A stretch of DNA of 29,184 bases from NCBI GenBank assembly GCA_008931825.1, contig QXVZ01020427.1, positions 1 to 29,184 of the forward strand. The letters run 5' to 3'. The position numbers and the translations under genes are program-made. Under the pieces are notes generated by a model. It ran no database searches and had not been told where the DNA came from. It saw nothing but the letters and a program-made list of their open reading frames with translations. Shown in pieces: positions 1 through 10,679 of the stretch. The DNA is from Phallusia fumigata (taxonomy: Eukaryota; Chordata; Ascidiacea; Phlebobranchia; Ascidiidae). How positions within the stretch are numbered: position 1 is the stretch's first letter; each line of letters opens with the position of its first letter.

Positions 1-3000
1 AAGAAGCCACTCGCAGTCTGAGATGAGGTTTTCGGCGTGTGCGGCTACTATCACCTGCACAAGATATTGGTTTGTTCACGTTAGTGGCAATGACAGGGTA
101 GCAGGTGGGCAATTAGTCAAGTCAGCGAGATGAATATAGCACTGTTTTGGTATGGCAACATCAGCAAAATAGATGAATTAGATTTTGGTAAAATGTGGAA
201 AGAACCACTGGTTCACGTGCATAAGTTTAAACTGCTTTTTATTGACGTTTTATCACTGCAGTTTACGTTTCAATGTCGAGAAAGAAGGGGTTGTGACAAT
301 CCACATTTAATACGTAACTGCTAGTCATTCGACTATTTCAGACTGATATTCCTGTGCATTAGAAAGCATTTGTGACCGAATTTCAACACAAACTAGAGAT
401 AAGTTTTTTACACGTAGATTTGAACACAGGATCGTTTTTGCTCACCAAAACGTATTGCGCGTTTTCGGGCGAAACCAGTTGATAAGTCGGAGGTTTTTCA
501 CACGACTCGGTTTCCTCAATCGACCCAAGCTCAGTGCGGAGGTCAAAGCAGAGGTCACGGAAGCAGGTTTCGGGATAAGTTGAAATCCGCGAACTGCTGG
601 TCAGGTGGCACTGCAGCAGCCGCTTGGTGGCGTTGTGCTCCTCTGTTCATCACAGTAACGGGTCATGAATTTTGTTTTACTTATTTTAGTGCAGTCTTTC
701 CTGAACTTTTTTCTATACACTGCAGGTGGCATCCATTAGCGTCACAGACAATTGAACTGTGTGTGGAAATATATGAAGACAGGAGAAATTAGCTGAATTT
801 GCAAGGTACTGCGCTCTTTCTCATAGTCACCAACGTCCACTAGAGGGCGCACTGGACCCAGTAAAAAAGCTCCGATTTAGTGGAGACAGTGCTTTGGTAC
901 AACATCGAGTTTCAGCAACAATGATTGTTCATGCTTTTTAGTTGTGACCATGTGTACGTTTTTGTACAAATCTTATGTGCCATACGAGTTTGTAGTCACA
1001 ATGTTGTTGTAGTGTGCTAATTAGGATGGTACTCTAGCCACCAGGTGCTTGTTTCATGTTTGACTTGCAAAAATAATTATTAGGCTCCATTGCATTTTTC
1101 TATTCAAGTAAAAAATATAATTTTAACTTTTTTTAAAGTGAATTTTACAAAACCTATTACATGGGACCACTTCTATTTGTCATAGCTTGATGCATATTTC
1201 CATAACTTGCCTATTTTGTATTCGACGCAGAGCTTGTAAAACCACTCGGTGCACTGTTGCAAAGTGTCGTCGATTGCGAGAGCGAACGCGACTTCAAACA
1301 AGGTGTCGAGTAACGAGAACAATTCCGGCAGAATTTTCCTGTGTACTGCTGACAACGGCGAGTTTTCCGGAGCAATGAATGACATCACGATTCGCTGAAA
1401 CCTGATGGAAATTAAAAAGAAATCGTTGATAAATCCACGCTTTCGCCTATTGATCCCTAACCCATTCCAGGTAACAACAATCATAACTACCTTTTAATAA
1501 GTTTCGTCACTTTGTCGCCACCTTGTGTTCCGTCAGAATCTTCACCGCAAACTTCGGCGAGAAATGCAGGGAGTCTGCCTCGGTGCCTGTATTAATTAAA
1601 CAGGTAAATTTTACTTAGTAACAGCGTCCATCTTGACGAAAAAAGTAGCAAAGCATTGTTTGTCCAAAAAATAGGCACTTTGAGTTGATGGGTATTTTGA
1701 CTGTCTACAATTATGGCTAATAACAACTTTCTATTTTCAATTAAGAATAACGATTTTTTCCGTATTGGGCAGATTTTAAGTATTCATGTTGTGGTGCTGG
1801 GAATTGAAGTTTAGGGTTAGAAAAGTGAAATTACTGGCGATTTGATACATTGCGATGTAATCAGAAAGCAATGAAAAGTATGGGATGAAGTAGTCATGCG
1901 AAGAGATTATCGCAATCAAGTTACATCAAATCACAGTGAACCTATTTACCAAGTGTTGGTGAACTGCAGGGAGACATGGAACGATTCGAGGCAGAGCAGA
2001 GTAACGGAACAACGAGCTGGCTCGTTCTTCTCTGACATGAATTTGTGGAGGCAAGCTCGGGCGAAGCGAGAAACGCAGCTGTACACGTCTTGCTTCGTCC
2101 CGCCTGCCGAGGAAAGACATGTTCAGTTTTGGTTATTTAGCTTGGAGTTTCCTATAGTTTATTATTGCGTGTCCAGACAGGGCCCGTGCAACAGCTCAGC
2201 AACAAATATTTGGTGAGGTGCAGAAACTGAAAGCTGGTCTTTCCTACAATTCTAAATGGAAGGTAAGTTCTTCCGAAAAGAACGGTTATCTACAAATGAA
2301 CAACAACGGCCCAACAAACAACCTTTTTACTCCAAATTGGTTGTGTACAAGTAGATAAATTTGTCAAAAATAATTTTTTTAGTCAAATAAATTCTTTAAT
2401 TTTTTGAGTAAAATTTTGACAAAAACTCTTAGGCTTGAGTTTTTTGGTTAAATAACCGAAAATTTATATACCAGCACTTACAGGCTACGCCAGGAAACAT
2501 CGAATTGTCTTTTGCGTGAAGCAACATCTCATGAGTGAAGTGCATGACGTATTTGAGAAAACTTTCGTTGGACGACAAAGTTTCCACGGCAGATTCCTTA
2601 TCCGTTGATTCGTCGCAAAATAAAGCTGAATTAAAATCATAAAATTTGTAAATTATTGTAAATACAAACGTATAGGTTGAAATTGTAACGTTACAAAGAC
2701 AATTGCCGTTCTTAGTATTTATAAGGGGCAAAAAAATATTTTTTATAACTTCGTTTTATCGCCAAAAAAGGTACTGGCTTGTAAAATGGTGAAACTGAAC
2801 TTACTGTAAACCAGATTACAGTGGTTTGGGGCAGACATCGCACACAATTGGCTGTCCAGAAGACCTTTTCCGGAGAGATGCGGACATTTAAGCGATTGAA
2901 CGAAGTCTGCGACTTTTTGATAACTCTGGTGCAATTGCAAAACTTGGTGAACGCTATCCTCCCTAAACAGTTAACATTTCAATATGTAAAGTGCCCGCAA

Positions 3001-6000
3001 CGATAGACTCACACTGTCTTACGTGAGATCGCAGCAAGTGAAGTTGTAGTCGATTAGAACTTGGTAAATGTTCATGTACAAGCAGAGAACAATGGAGTTC
3101 TTCTGCCCAACCTTTGTGTTGTTTCCATACTCTGACGACTTCTCCTGCAACACAAAGAAAATTAGTATCAGATTTAGCTGACAAGTCGTAGGTATGCTGG
3201 CATTTATCTAAAAACAAAAGTAAAATATTCAAGAATTTCGGTTTATGATCGCTTTTCTTACCAACTGGTAATCGTCCAGGTCACTTTTGCACATTCTCAG
3301 CGTCAAAGAATCGAACATTTCGCGAATGCTCTCATTCGTGGCTTCATCAATGATCTCATCGTCATCGCCCAGGTTAACTTGGTGATTCACCCCCTACACC
3401 AAACAATTTAAAAACCAGACGTAAACCTTCGTGCTTTGTTTTAGTAGTGAAGCAGCAAATATTCAACTTACTGGTGGAAAGCTCAATTTTCTCACCAAAC
3501 ACGTGTTGAACGAGGGGACTTTTTATGTAAATGTCTTACCTCACGCAAACACATGTACGTAGCCATCAGGAGTACAGGCAGCGGTTCTTGTAGGGTACAC
3601 GAATCCTGTGAAACTGATGCGCACTCTGACAGCTTCAGCGGAGGTATGAGATCCTCGATAGATTCGTAGTAAAGCCTTCGTAAAAAAAGACTCTTTAAAC
3701 TTAAGTAAGTTTAGTGCGATTCATCGTTTTGTTTAATATGTATAAATATGTATTTTGCCTTATTATTCCAGTATCTCCAGCATCTTAACGTTATAAGCGT
3801 TTACAGTCTTGTATCACATGTACCACTAATGTCCGGTGATTCGTGACATTGTGTTATGGACACATATTTTATCCATTACCTTCTATCACTTACTTTAGCT
3901 GTTTCACGAGGCTGGTCAAAATAAAAGGCGCCAATCGGGTATTTGACTTCACAACTTCGACCAGGCCTCCGTAGAGTTGTGAACGAACCGACGACTGCTG
4001 TCTTAAACATCGTTTTAACGCCTGCAGGATCTCGAGACAAAGCAGTTCGTTGCTTCTTGGTGGACTGCCTTGCGTTTGTACATCCACCTGAATTTGCTAA
4101 AACATATAGAGAGCAAGAATTCAAGGCAAGCGCATGGTTTAGTCTGGGACGCAATCAAATGAACATGCAATGTTGGAAAACCTATTTCGATGTTGCGACT
4201 TCTAAGATATTAAATACAACTTTTGATTTTGTCTGGTTCCGGGAAATATCCCAAAAATGCAGTTGAAGCTGTTTGGAGAGAGCCAGAAGCATACACCTAT
4301 TCGTTGATACTAACGTGTCGTTGGTATCGGTCTGACAAATGGTTGGCATTTGTTTTCCTTTAAAGTGGTTTATCCAATGGTTTATTTTTTTGTATTGGTC
4401 TCGGTTAAACACCGAATTGCAAAACCGGAGGTACCTTTTGATTCTTTGGTATTGTAAATTATATTTAAGATAACTACGTTGCTTATACACACCTCAATAA
4501 AGCTTAATACAGAGATTAGCGATGCGTCATTTGGGTCCACAACTACCCCTGCAAACGCGCCGAAGTATAGGGAAAGACTTCACAAACTTACTGAACTGGA
4601 CGTTGAGAATATTGATTGCGAGGATTGACTAGACAACTGACTCAGTGACGTCATTTCCGAAAGTGGAAAGGTTTTCAAAATTAACAAAAATCCGAAAACC
4701 GCTGAATGGCGCGACTCCTTTTGTCTGCAAACAGAAAATGGTTAAACCCACTCCTGACTAACATAAAGTAACAAACGGACCTTGCAGAGAGTGATTTTCG
4801 AAGAGTGAGCATCAGGCCGTCGCGAAGTGGTGCGCTAATTCGTATGAGAGGAAGTAATGCGGAGAGCAACTTCTTCACGTTAAACTCGTGCATAAGAGGC
4901 AAATCTTCCAGCATACTTTTCACCTAATTGGAAATACAGTTATCAAGGATTTCGAAGTAACAATTTTAATCTCAAAATACCAACGGCAAAATTGTGATGT
5001 AAAGATGTCACGATGGGGGGGCAAGTGTGTTACCACGTCATTGCAAAACGTTACACAACGATACGCTAAGGTGCATGTCATACCTGTGGCACTGTCTGTA
5101 ACAGCAGCTGGGGGAAGTTTTTCACAATCGCTTTTAGCAAATCTGCAAAAAATACTAATAAATGCAAGCCAAAAGTAAAGCACTTATATGTACGCAGCAA
5201 CAAAAACGTGATACGGCTATGTCGTTTTTTAGTGTTGAAAGCAGCGTTTCCCAACCGATAGTACTGAAGGCATTCCAGGTGGTTCGCGAGCACCTCTTGC
5301 GCATTAAATTGGACGGTGTTTTTTGTTACATTTATATTTTTGGATTCAGAAAACAAAATACTTGTTAGGTGGGTCGTGGCGACAGTGCGGTATGTTCAAG
5401 TGGTACGCTAACACAAAAAGGTTGGGAACCACTGGTTTATAGTTTGACATACCAATGTAGAGGTATGCTGGGCTGTTAATACTGATCAGGATTCGGTTTA
5501 TAACTTGCGCAACAATTTCCTTTCTCGATATCTCGTGCAGTTTGAAGGTTTTAGCCAGAAGTTGACTCCCAAGGTCACATGCACTTTGCTGGGGTGATGA
5601 GGTCTTGTAAACTTCCTGGTCAAACGTTTTCTTGAAAGGACCTGAAATCAAATTACACATTCAAAGCAAAGGTCTCCGACCAATGGACTGGAAAAATGCA
5701 GTGGTAAGTAGTGGATCTTAAAAGTTTCTTTTGAGAACAAGGTGATGGATATGTTGAGGATGACTGACTCTTTAATTTGGTGTCAACAGGCCTGATTTTA
5801 TTATTGCACTGGTGGGAAAGCACATGCAGTCTGTAGGTCTGAGACATTTATTGTGGAATAGATGAAAATTAAATTTCCAAAACTTTTTCATAGTGGCAAA
5901 TAACAAGAACCACAACTTATATCTACATGGGGCAACATATGTAACAGCACAGTCCATTTTAAACACAGCTCATATTAACACTTAGTAGGGAAGAATGCAA

Positions 6001-8380
6001 CCTTGCTTTGGTCCATAGCTAGCCATCAAGTTGAAGCCAAGGTCGACAATCCCAGAAATAACATGATCCCAACCAAAAGAGCAATTCCTAACCTACAAAT
6101 CACATATCAGTCAAAATTAGGCTAAGTAAAGGTAAATATATGCGAAGGAATACTTACAAGCTTAAGAAGGAGTTTTTTGATGTCAGTCAATGGCTGTCGA
6201 TGGTCCTTAAGCCATTTGCAATCATCAGTTTTGTGCAAATCTTGAAAACATCTGTGAATAAAACAACATTACTTTTGTTTAAAATGAAAGGTTTTAGAAA
6301 CAAACTTCTTACTTCAGTATCAGGAGTCTCAAGTTACTGAGAGCTTCTTCTTGGAATCTGCTGTCTTGAGTTAAGGTCAAAGCAACTGCAAGAAAAAATT
6401 CGGACAAAGTTTCTGGGGACGCGCTTTCCCTTGCACTCTGACAAACAAGTAGTGAACAAAAATAATGTCAGCTCAAAATTAAAGCACAAGATTTCAAGCA
6501 AACGTACCTTTATGAGTTTCATTATTCCTTTTCCCAAAGTTTGATTTTGCCGGAGAGTATTACTTATGTACAACAATACTGTTCCTTCCATGGATTTAAG
6601 ATCATTAAAATCACATGTACTCTCAGCAGTTTCGGTATCAACAATATCTTAAAAGTCAAACGACTTTTTAGAACACCCAACAAAATAGTGACTATGAAAT
6701 TTAAATAAAAACCATGTAAAATCCAGTATTTGAAAAAAAATGAGAAAAATGAGTTTACCCATTTATAACTTTAGAACAAAACGAACAAATTATTTTTAAT
6801 GACAATTGCTGCAAAATGTAATTAAGCATCCACGGAAGGCATTTAGGTGTACATATAGATCACAAGATTTCCTATTGTATGAACTTACCAGTGCTGAGAG
6901 AATTTTCAACTTGTGGAACAAGAGCATCCAGTTTGTTGAAATGCAAAAGAATCCCTTTTAACACTGGATCGATCTTATTGCAGGCGGTTGCTAATGCAAT
7001 CANTTGTATGAACTTACCAGTGCTGAGAGAATTTTCAACTTGTGGAACAAGAGCATCCAGTTTGTTGAAATGCAAAAGAATCCCTTTTAACACTGGATCG
7101 ATCTTATTGCAGGCAGTTGCTAATGCAATCAGCTGATATATCAATGGGGGAAGAGTCTGTCCACTCATATGTAACAACTGCTCAAGACATTTGTTTATCA
7201 CAACCTTGGTTTCTTCTGCTGTGAGTGGTATGTCCCTGCAGTTCGATTAAACAAAACATTAAACTTGTTCAAAAATAAAAAGATTATGATTTACGCCTAA
7301 TTCAGGATTCACTGTTGTTAAAGCCAAGGATCTAAAAATAGAGGACCTTCCATTAAGGAATGCAAAAAAATTTAGGTCCAATGATGCTATTTATTTAAAA
7401 ACATTTTCGACAAACTTGCTCAAAAAAAGGGGTCACAAGATGGAAGGACCAATTGTTGTCCAAGCAACACCAATATTTACAATAGTGTGTCAGGTGTTGA
7501 AACAATATCATACTTTATCCCAGTTTTTTACACATGTATATATTTTTTTAATATTGTATCTGAACGTGTAAACAATCCACTTACTTCAACATATCGATAA
7601 GTGGAAAAGTCGTTGCCTGAGTCCAGGGCATTGAACATATTTCTCCCAAGACATCATGCTTGTACTCACTTCCACATACAACTTCTGATGTTTTTTCCAA
7701 TGTGAGAGATGTGTGCTGCTGGGCAATTTCCATAAGCTGGAGGGGGGCAATAATATAAATGATAGTTGGAACCAGTCAAACCAGCTGTATTTAATACATT
7801 TCTTACCTTAGAAAATATCTTCAAAGACTGACCCTGTCCAATATTGTTGTTTCTTATAGTTTCCAACACAATTGTTGCTATTTTCACAATACTGTCTGAT
7901 GACAAATTGCTAACCTAAAATTAACGAACATTACTGCTTTGATTTGAAAATTCATAACAGCACACCTTACTTCATGGTTAAGGACACATATCAAATCCAT
8001 GTGACTTTTGTTGTTTGATGAAGCACTACTCAGTGTATGAATTACTTCCTTGAACGCAGATTCCAGTACAAGACCTCTTTTGATAGAATCTTTTTCACAA
8101 CCTTGACAAAAACATGAATAATTAAACAAGTAAAAAACATTGCTTATTGTTTCAAAAACTAAATTGAAATTGATCTGATTATCAACACAATATTAATACT
8201 TATCATAATTGTACCTAAAAGAATTCCTTTTAGTAGAGATGCACTATCTTCCCCAGGATCTTTTCCCAAATATTGCTGCAATAAATCAATGATGGAAGTT
8301 GTTGATAGCTTTCCAACAGTTGAGTTAATGTTGTCAAAATTGCTTTCATTATACCATTTGATCAAATCCACTGAAGACAT
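1..8380 (-). CDS. FANCI: FANCI, Fanconi anaemia complementation group I (24 exons, 3' end outside window)
   Basis: FANCI pairs with FANCD2 in the nuclear ID2 clamp for interstrand crosslink repair. Exons, all complement: 8215-8380, 7971-8101, 7807-7914, 7585-7736, 7018-7235, 6508-6647, 6313-6437, 6158-6251, 6002-6092, 5453-5641, 5084-5142, 4781-4923, 4592-4724, 3894-4096, 3540-3675, 3262-3393, 3023-3144, 2805-2962, 2482-2625, 1950-2103, 1491-1586, 1211-1401, 446-642, 1-54. They sum to 3336 nt (1112 codons) and all phases agree. Blocks resembling human FANCI include [59 protein letters not shown] and VLIDYNF. The start is the ATG at 8380. An SQ-rich cluster at residues 567-584 matches the ATR-target cluster. 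Residue 545 is His where human has the ubiquitinated Lys523. Intron 22 uses a GC donor. About 200 C-terminal residues are missing if the length is as in human (1328 aa). Confidence 0.95.
4097..4591. other. FANCI intron 13, no internal gene seen
   Basis: This 495-base interval joins exon 13 (ending in Ser codons) to exon 14 (starting Gln-Ile-Gln-Val) in phase 0, as in the human order. A possible internal acceptor near 4550 would bring in a TAG in the required frame, so I see no extra exon here. Confidence 0.7.
5242..5434. mobile_element. Non-autonomous hAT-type MITE in FANCI intron 10
   Basis: A 193-base element has inverted ends CAGCGTTTCCCAACC (left) and CAGTGGTTCCCAACC (right, read inward on the other strand). 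It is flanked by 8-base near-duplicates gttgaaag (5234-5241) and gtttatag (5435-5442), 6 of 8 matching and both fitting the hAT target pattern nTnnnnAn. No transposase is encoded. Its right end lies close to the exon 10 splice donor (exon ends at 5453). Confidence 0.8.
6875..7131. repeat. Duplicated FANCI exon 5 segment around a single N (contig overlap)
   Basis: Bases 6875-7002 repeat as 7004-7131 with one substitution (caggcggttg against caggcagttg), separated by the N at 7003. The right copy belongs to the complete exon 5 (7018-7235, complement). The left copy has the splice donor end (exon bases 6889-7002) but stops before the acceptor. Including both would add a broken exon, so the left copy is best treated as an unmerged contig end. 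Confidence 0.85.
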
Positions 8381-8540
8381 TTCTGCAACATCAGTTAACC
8401 TATAGCCCTGCAGCTCACTTCACTGCACATTTGAAAACAATTCAAACTGATTAATATCTCATTTGAATTTTGATTTACCAAAGGCTTTGTAGAAAACAAC
8501 GGCGACGTGTTTTAGTATGTGCTTCAGTGCCCTTACTCAT
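8381..8540. promoter_or_regulatory. FANCI 5' flank, possible shared promoter
   Basis: A short unique interval lies between the FANCI start and the duplicated plus-strand unit. On the minus strand an AG (TTGCAG) lies two bases upstream of the FANCI ATG and a second (CTGCAG) lies 23 bases further upstream. Either could be a cis- or trans-splice acceptor, but the pyrimidine tracts are weak. The divergent layout would allow a bidirectional promoter; this is inference from position only. Confidence 0.3.
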
Positions 8541-10679
8541 GTGGGCAATATCGCTAATACTGCAAACTAAATAACACTGCACAATTATCCAGCCATCATG
8601 GCATCGGCCAAATACATTAAATTTTTAACCCAACATAGATTTCCCGCCAAACGAAAGTTTGTTTGTTGACATCTCCGCAGCGAAATATCTACAACCATAT
8701 ACAACCATGATTATAGCTACTGTTTTGAATCGGGTTGAGTTTATTTCTTTTGGTGAAATATATCGACACGTTTTAACGTTGCACAGCTATTTTCGGCCTG
8801 ATGAATGATTTAGTGCTTGTGTCGCTATGTTTTCTTTCACCACGCGAAATAAACTCAACGCAACTCAAAAATTGGTATAACAAGGATAAATAACCTCGTG
8901 GTCGCCGGCACGTACGGGCAAGGAGGGGGCACTTGGCCCTCATGGAATTCCGAAAAATTTACTTTATTAATAACACATATTTAATCAAAAAAAATCACAT
9001 GAATGAAAAAGTATGAATGTGTCACTATTTGCCCCTTCTGGAAAATTTTCTGCCGGCGCCCACGATTGCGCTGTTGCTATACCGTCAATGAAGGCGAAAT
9101 GAGACGTGGGCACACGTCCGTCGAAGGGTGAGTTCAGCGCAACAGGGAATCAAGAATAGAGAGGACGTTAGTTAAATCTGTAAGTGGGCTAAGACTATAA
9201 ACCACCCGTGTTAGGTAAGAGCGTCTAGGTTGGACAGGAAAACAAACTACTAAAAGAAACCGCACAGGATAGATGCAAGCGCCGGAAAGAGGAGCGATTT
9301 TGCGTAGTCACAAAGTCACAAAAAAACAAAACTTTTTGTTGCCGCGTCACCGCGCAGGCGCTCAACTAGTTTGTCGGAAAGCCTTGTTCGAAACAGTGTG
9401 AAAATAGAAAAACTCCAGTGGGGTCCTTGTTGCCTCTCAAACGCCGGTAAAACTGAGAGATACGTCGATAAGATTTGCGTTTTGTTTGTACTTCTTTAAA
9501 ATTGTAACTAAAACTTCGTAGTTGTTTCTTTACCCATGTGGCTACAAGTTTCTTCATGCCCGTTTTCCTTCCAGTGCACCGGCAATATGAAAGATATAAA
9601 AAAGGTATGTGGTATAAAGTTATGAAAAAAGTTCAGGCTTTTCTTTACATTGTGATTGTTAAGTATCATCATGTTGATGTTGCAATACCTTTATTTCAGA
9701 TTAGTTATTTACTATTTTAGAGAATACGTTTAGTACAGCAGGATGATTTTTTTTCTTACTTACGTTTGGAAAAGCACTGTTTGTTTGAGATTATAGTTGT
9801 GTGCAAGTAATTATTTATTTCTGTGTTTAGATTGGATGCCTCTGAAAGAAATCAGAATTTTAAGGGAACACCAGTTACTAAACCCTCCGCATTGCCACCA
9901 AACTGGACAAACCATGGATTTCGACAGTTAACCAAAACTATGGAACACAGAGAACATTAACTATGCCAATTTTCCATGTCGATTAAGACATAAACTAACA
10001 CAGAATGTAAGTGTTTATTTGGTACTGGATCACATGGCACATGCAAGCATGTAGAAGCAGTTAATGTTTTGATTAAAAAACTAAAAATCCTGGCAGTTTA
10101 CATTTGGAACCAAGCTGCACTTTGCAGACATTTCACAAACTGCCCATTCTCCTCATGGTGAGAGTTTTTTGGACATTGGCGAATAAAACAGCATGCTTAA
10201 AATAACCTGATACTTTAGTCGTTGAATAAGTTTACCAGGAATTCATGAATGTGTTATTTTTACATTTTGGACATTTTTTTTGTGTACTATTTGACAATTT
10301 CTTGAAAAATACTGTGTCTAAGTTAAATTAAAAATTAAAAAAAGTTTTTTTAGGCATTTATAAATTTATTTGTTTTTAATGTTGCAGATTTATGGGTTTA
10401 TTGTGAGGACAACAAAACGTAAATTGAAGTTGTGGCTATAGTTTTCAAACTGTTTTTAATTTGGTGGTAAAAACAAAATTCTGAAAATTCTATCCATGAC
10501 ACACTAGTACAAGGCAAGTATTTTATTAGTAGTTTACAAAATAGACTATTTTTGTGTGAGAGAATTACATTTGTCTTAAAAAAATCATATTCTATGCACA
10601 ATCAACACTTTAGTACTTTATTGTCAGAAATCAAGGCATGTTCGAAGTTGTTGGTTTGAGGTTGCTGTAAAAACAATTG
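8541..10679 (+). other. Unidentified spliced transcription unit, copy 1 (ends at N)
   Basis: Exon-like blocks on the plus strand: one ending at 9604 before GTATGT, one at 9831-10006 (acceptor GTGTTTAG, donor GTAAGT), and one starting at 10388 after TTGCAG. An ATG at 9556 opens MPVFLPVHRQYERYKK; joined to the second block in phase it gives a product of about 49 residues. I recognise no family. The two copies do not show a clear synonymous-biased pattern in any frame, so this could be a UTR or long non-coding RNA. The region from 8541 to about 9540 has no supportable coding exon. Confidence 0.35.

Noticed and set aside
1510-1586. Alternative frame of FANCI exon 21 reading ...[15 protein letters not shown]
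   Set aside because: It ends at TGA and does not match the phases of exons 20 and 22; the other frame runs through and joins both neighbours.
3876-4266. Overlapping frames on both strands over FANCI exon 14
   Set aside because: Only one minus-strand frame ([16 protein letters not shown]) matches FANCI and keeps exon phase; the others are shadows.
4500-4560. Extra FANCI exon after an apparent acceptor TTTGCAG on the minus strand
   Set aside because: The required phase gives an immediate TAG, and exons 13 and 14 already join in phase matching human FANCI.
9366-9557. Minus-strand reading frame rich in Arg/Lys
   Set aside because: The equivalent in copy 2 has a frameshift and there are no matching splice sites, so it is probably the leader or promoter of the plus-strand unit.
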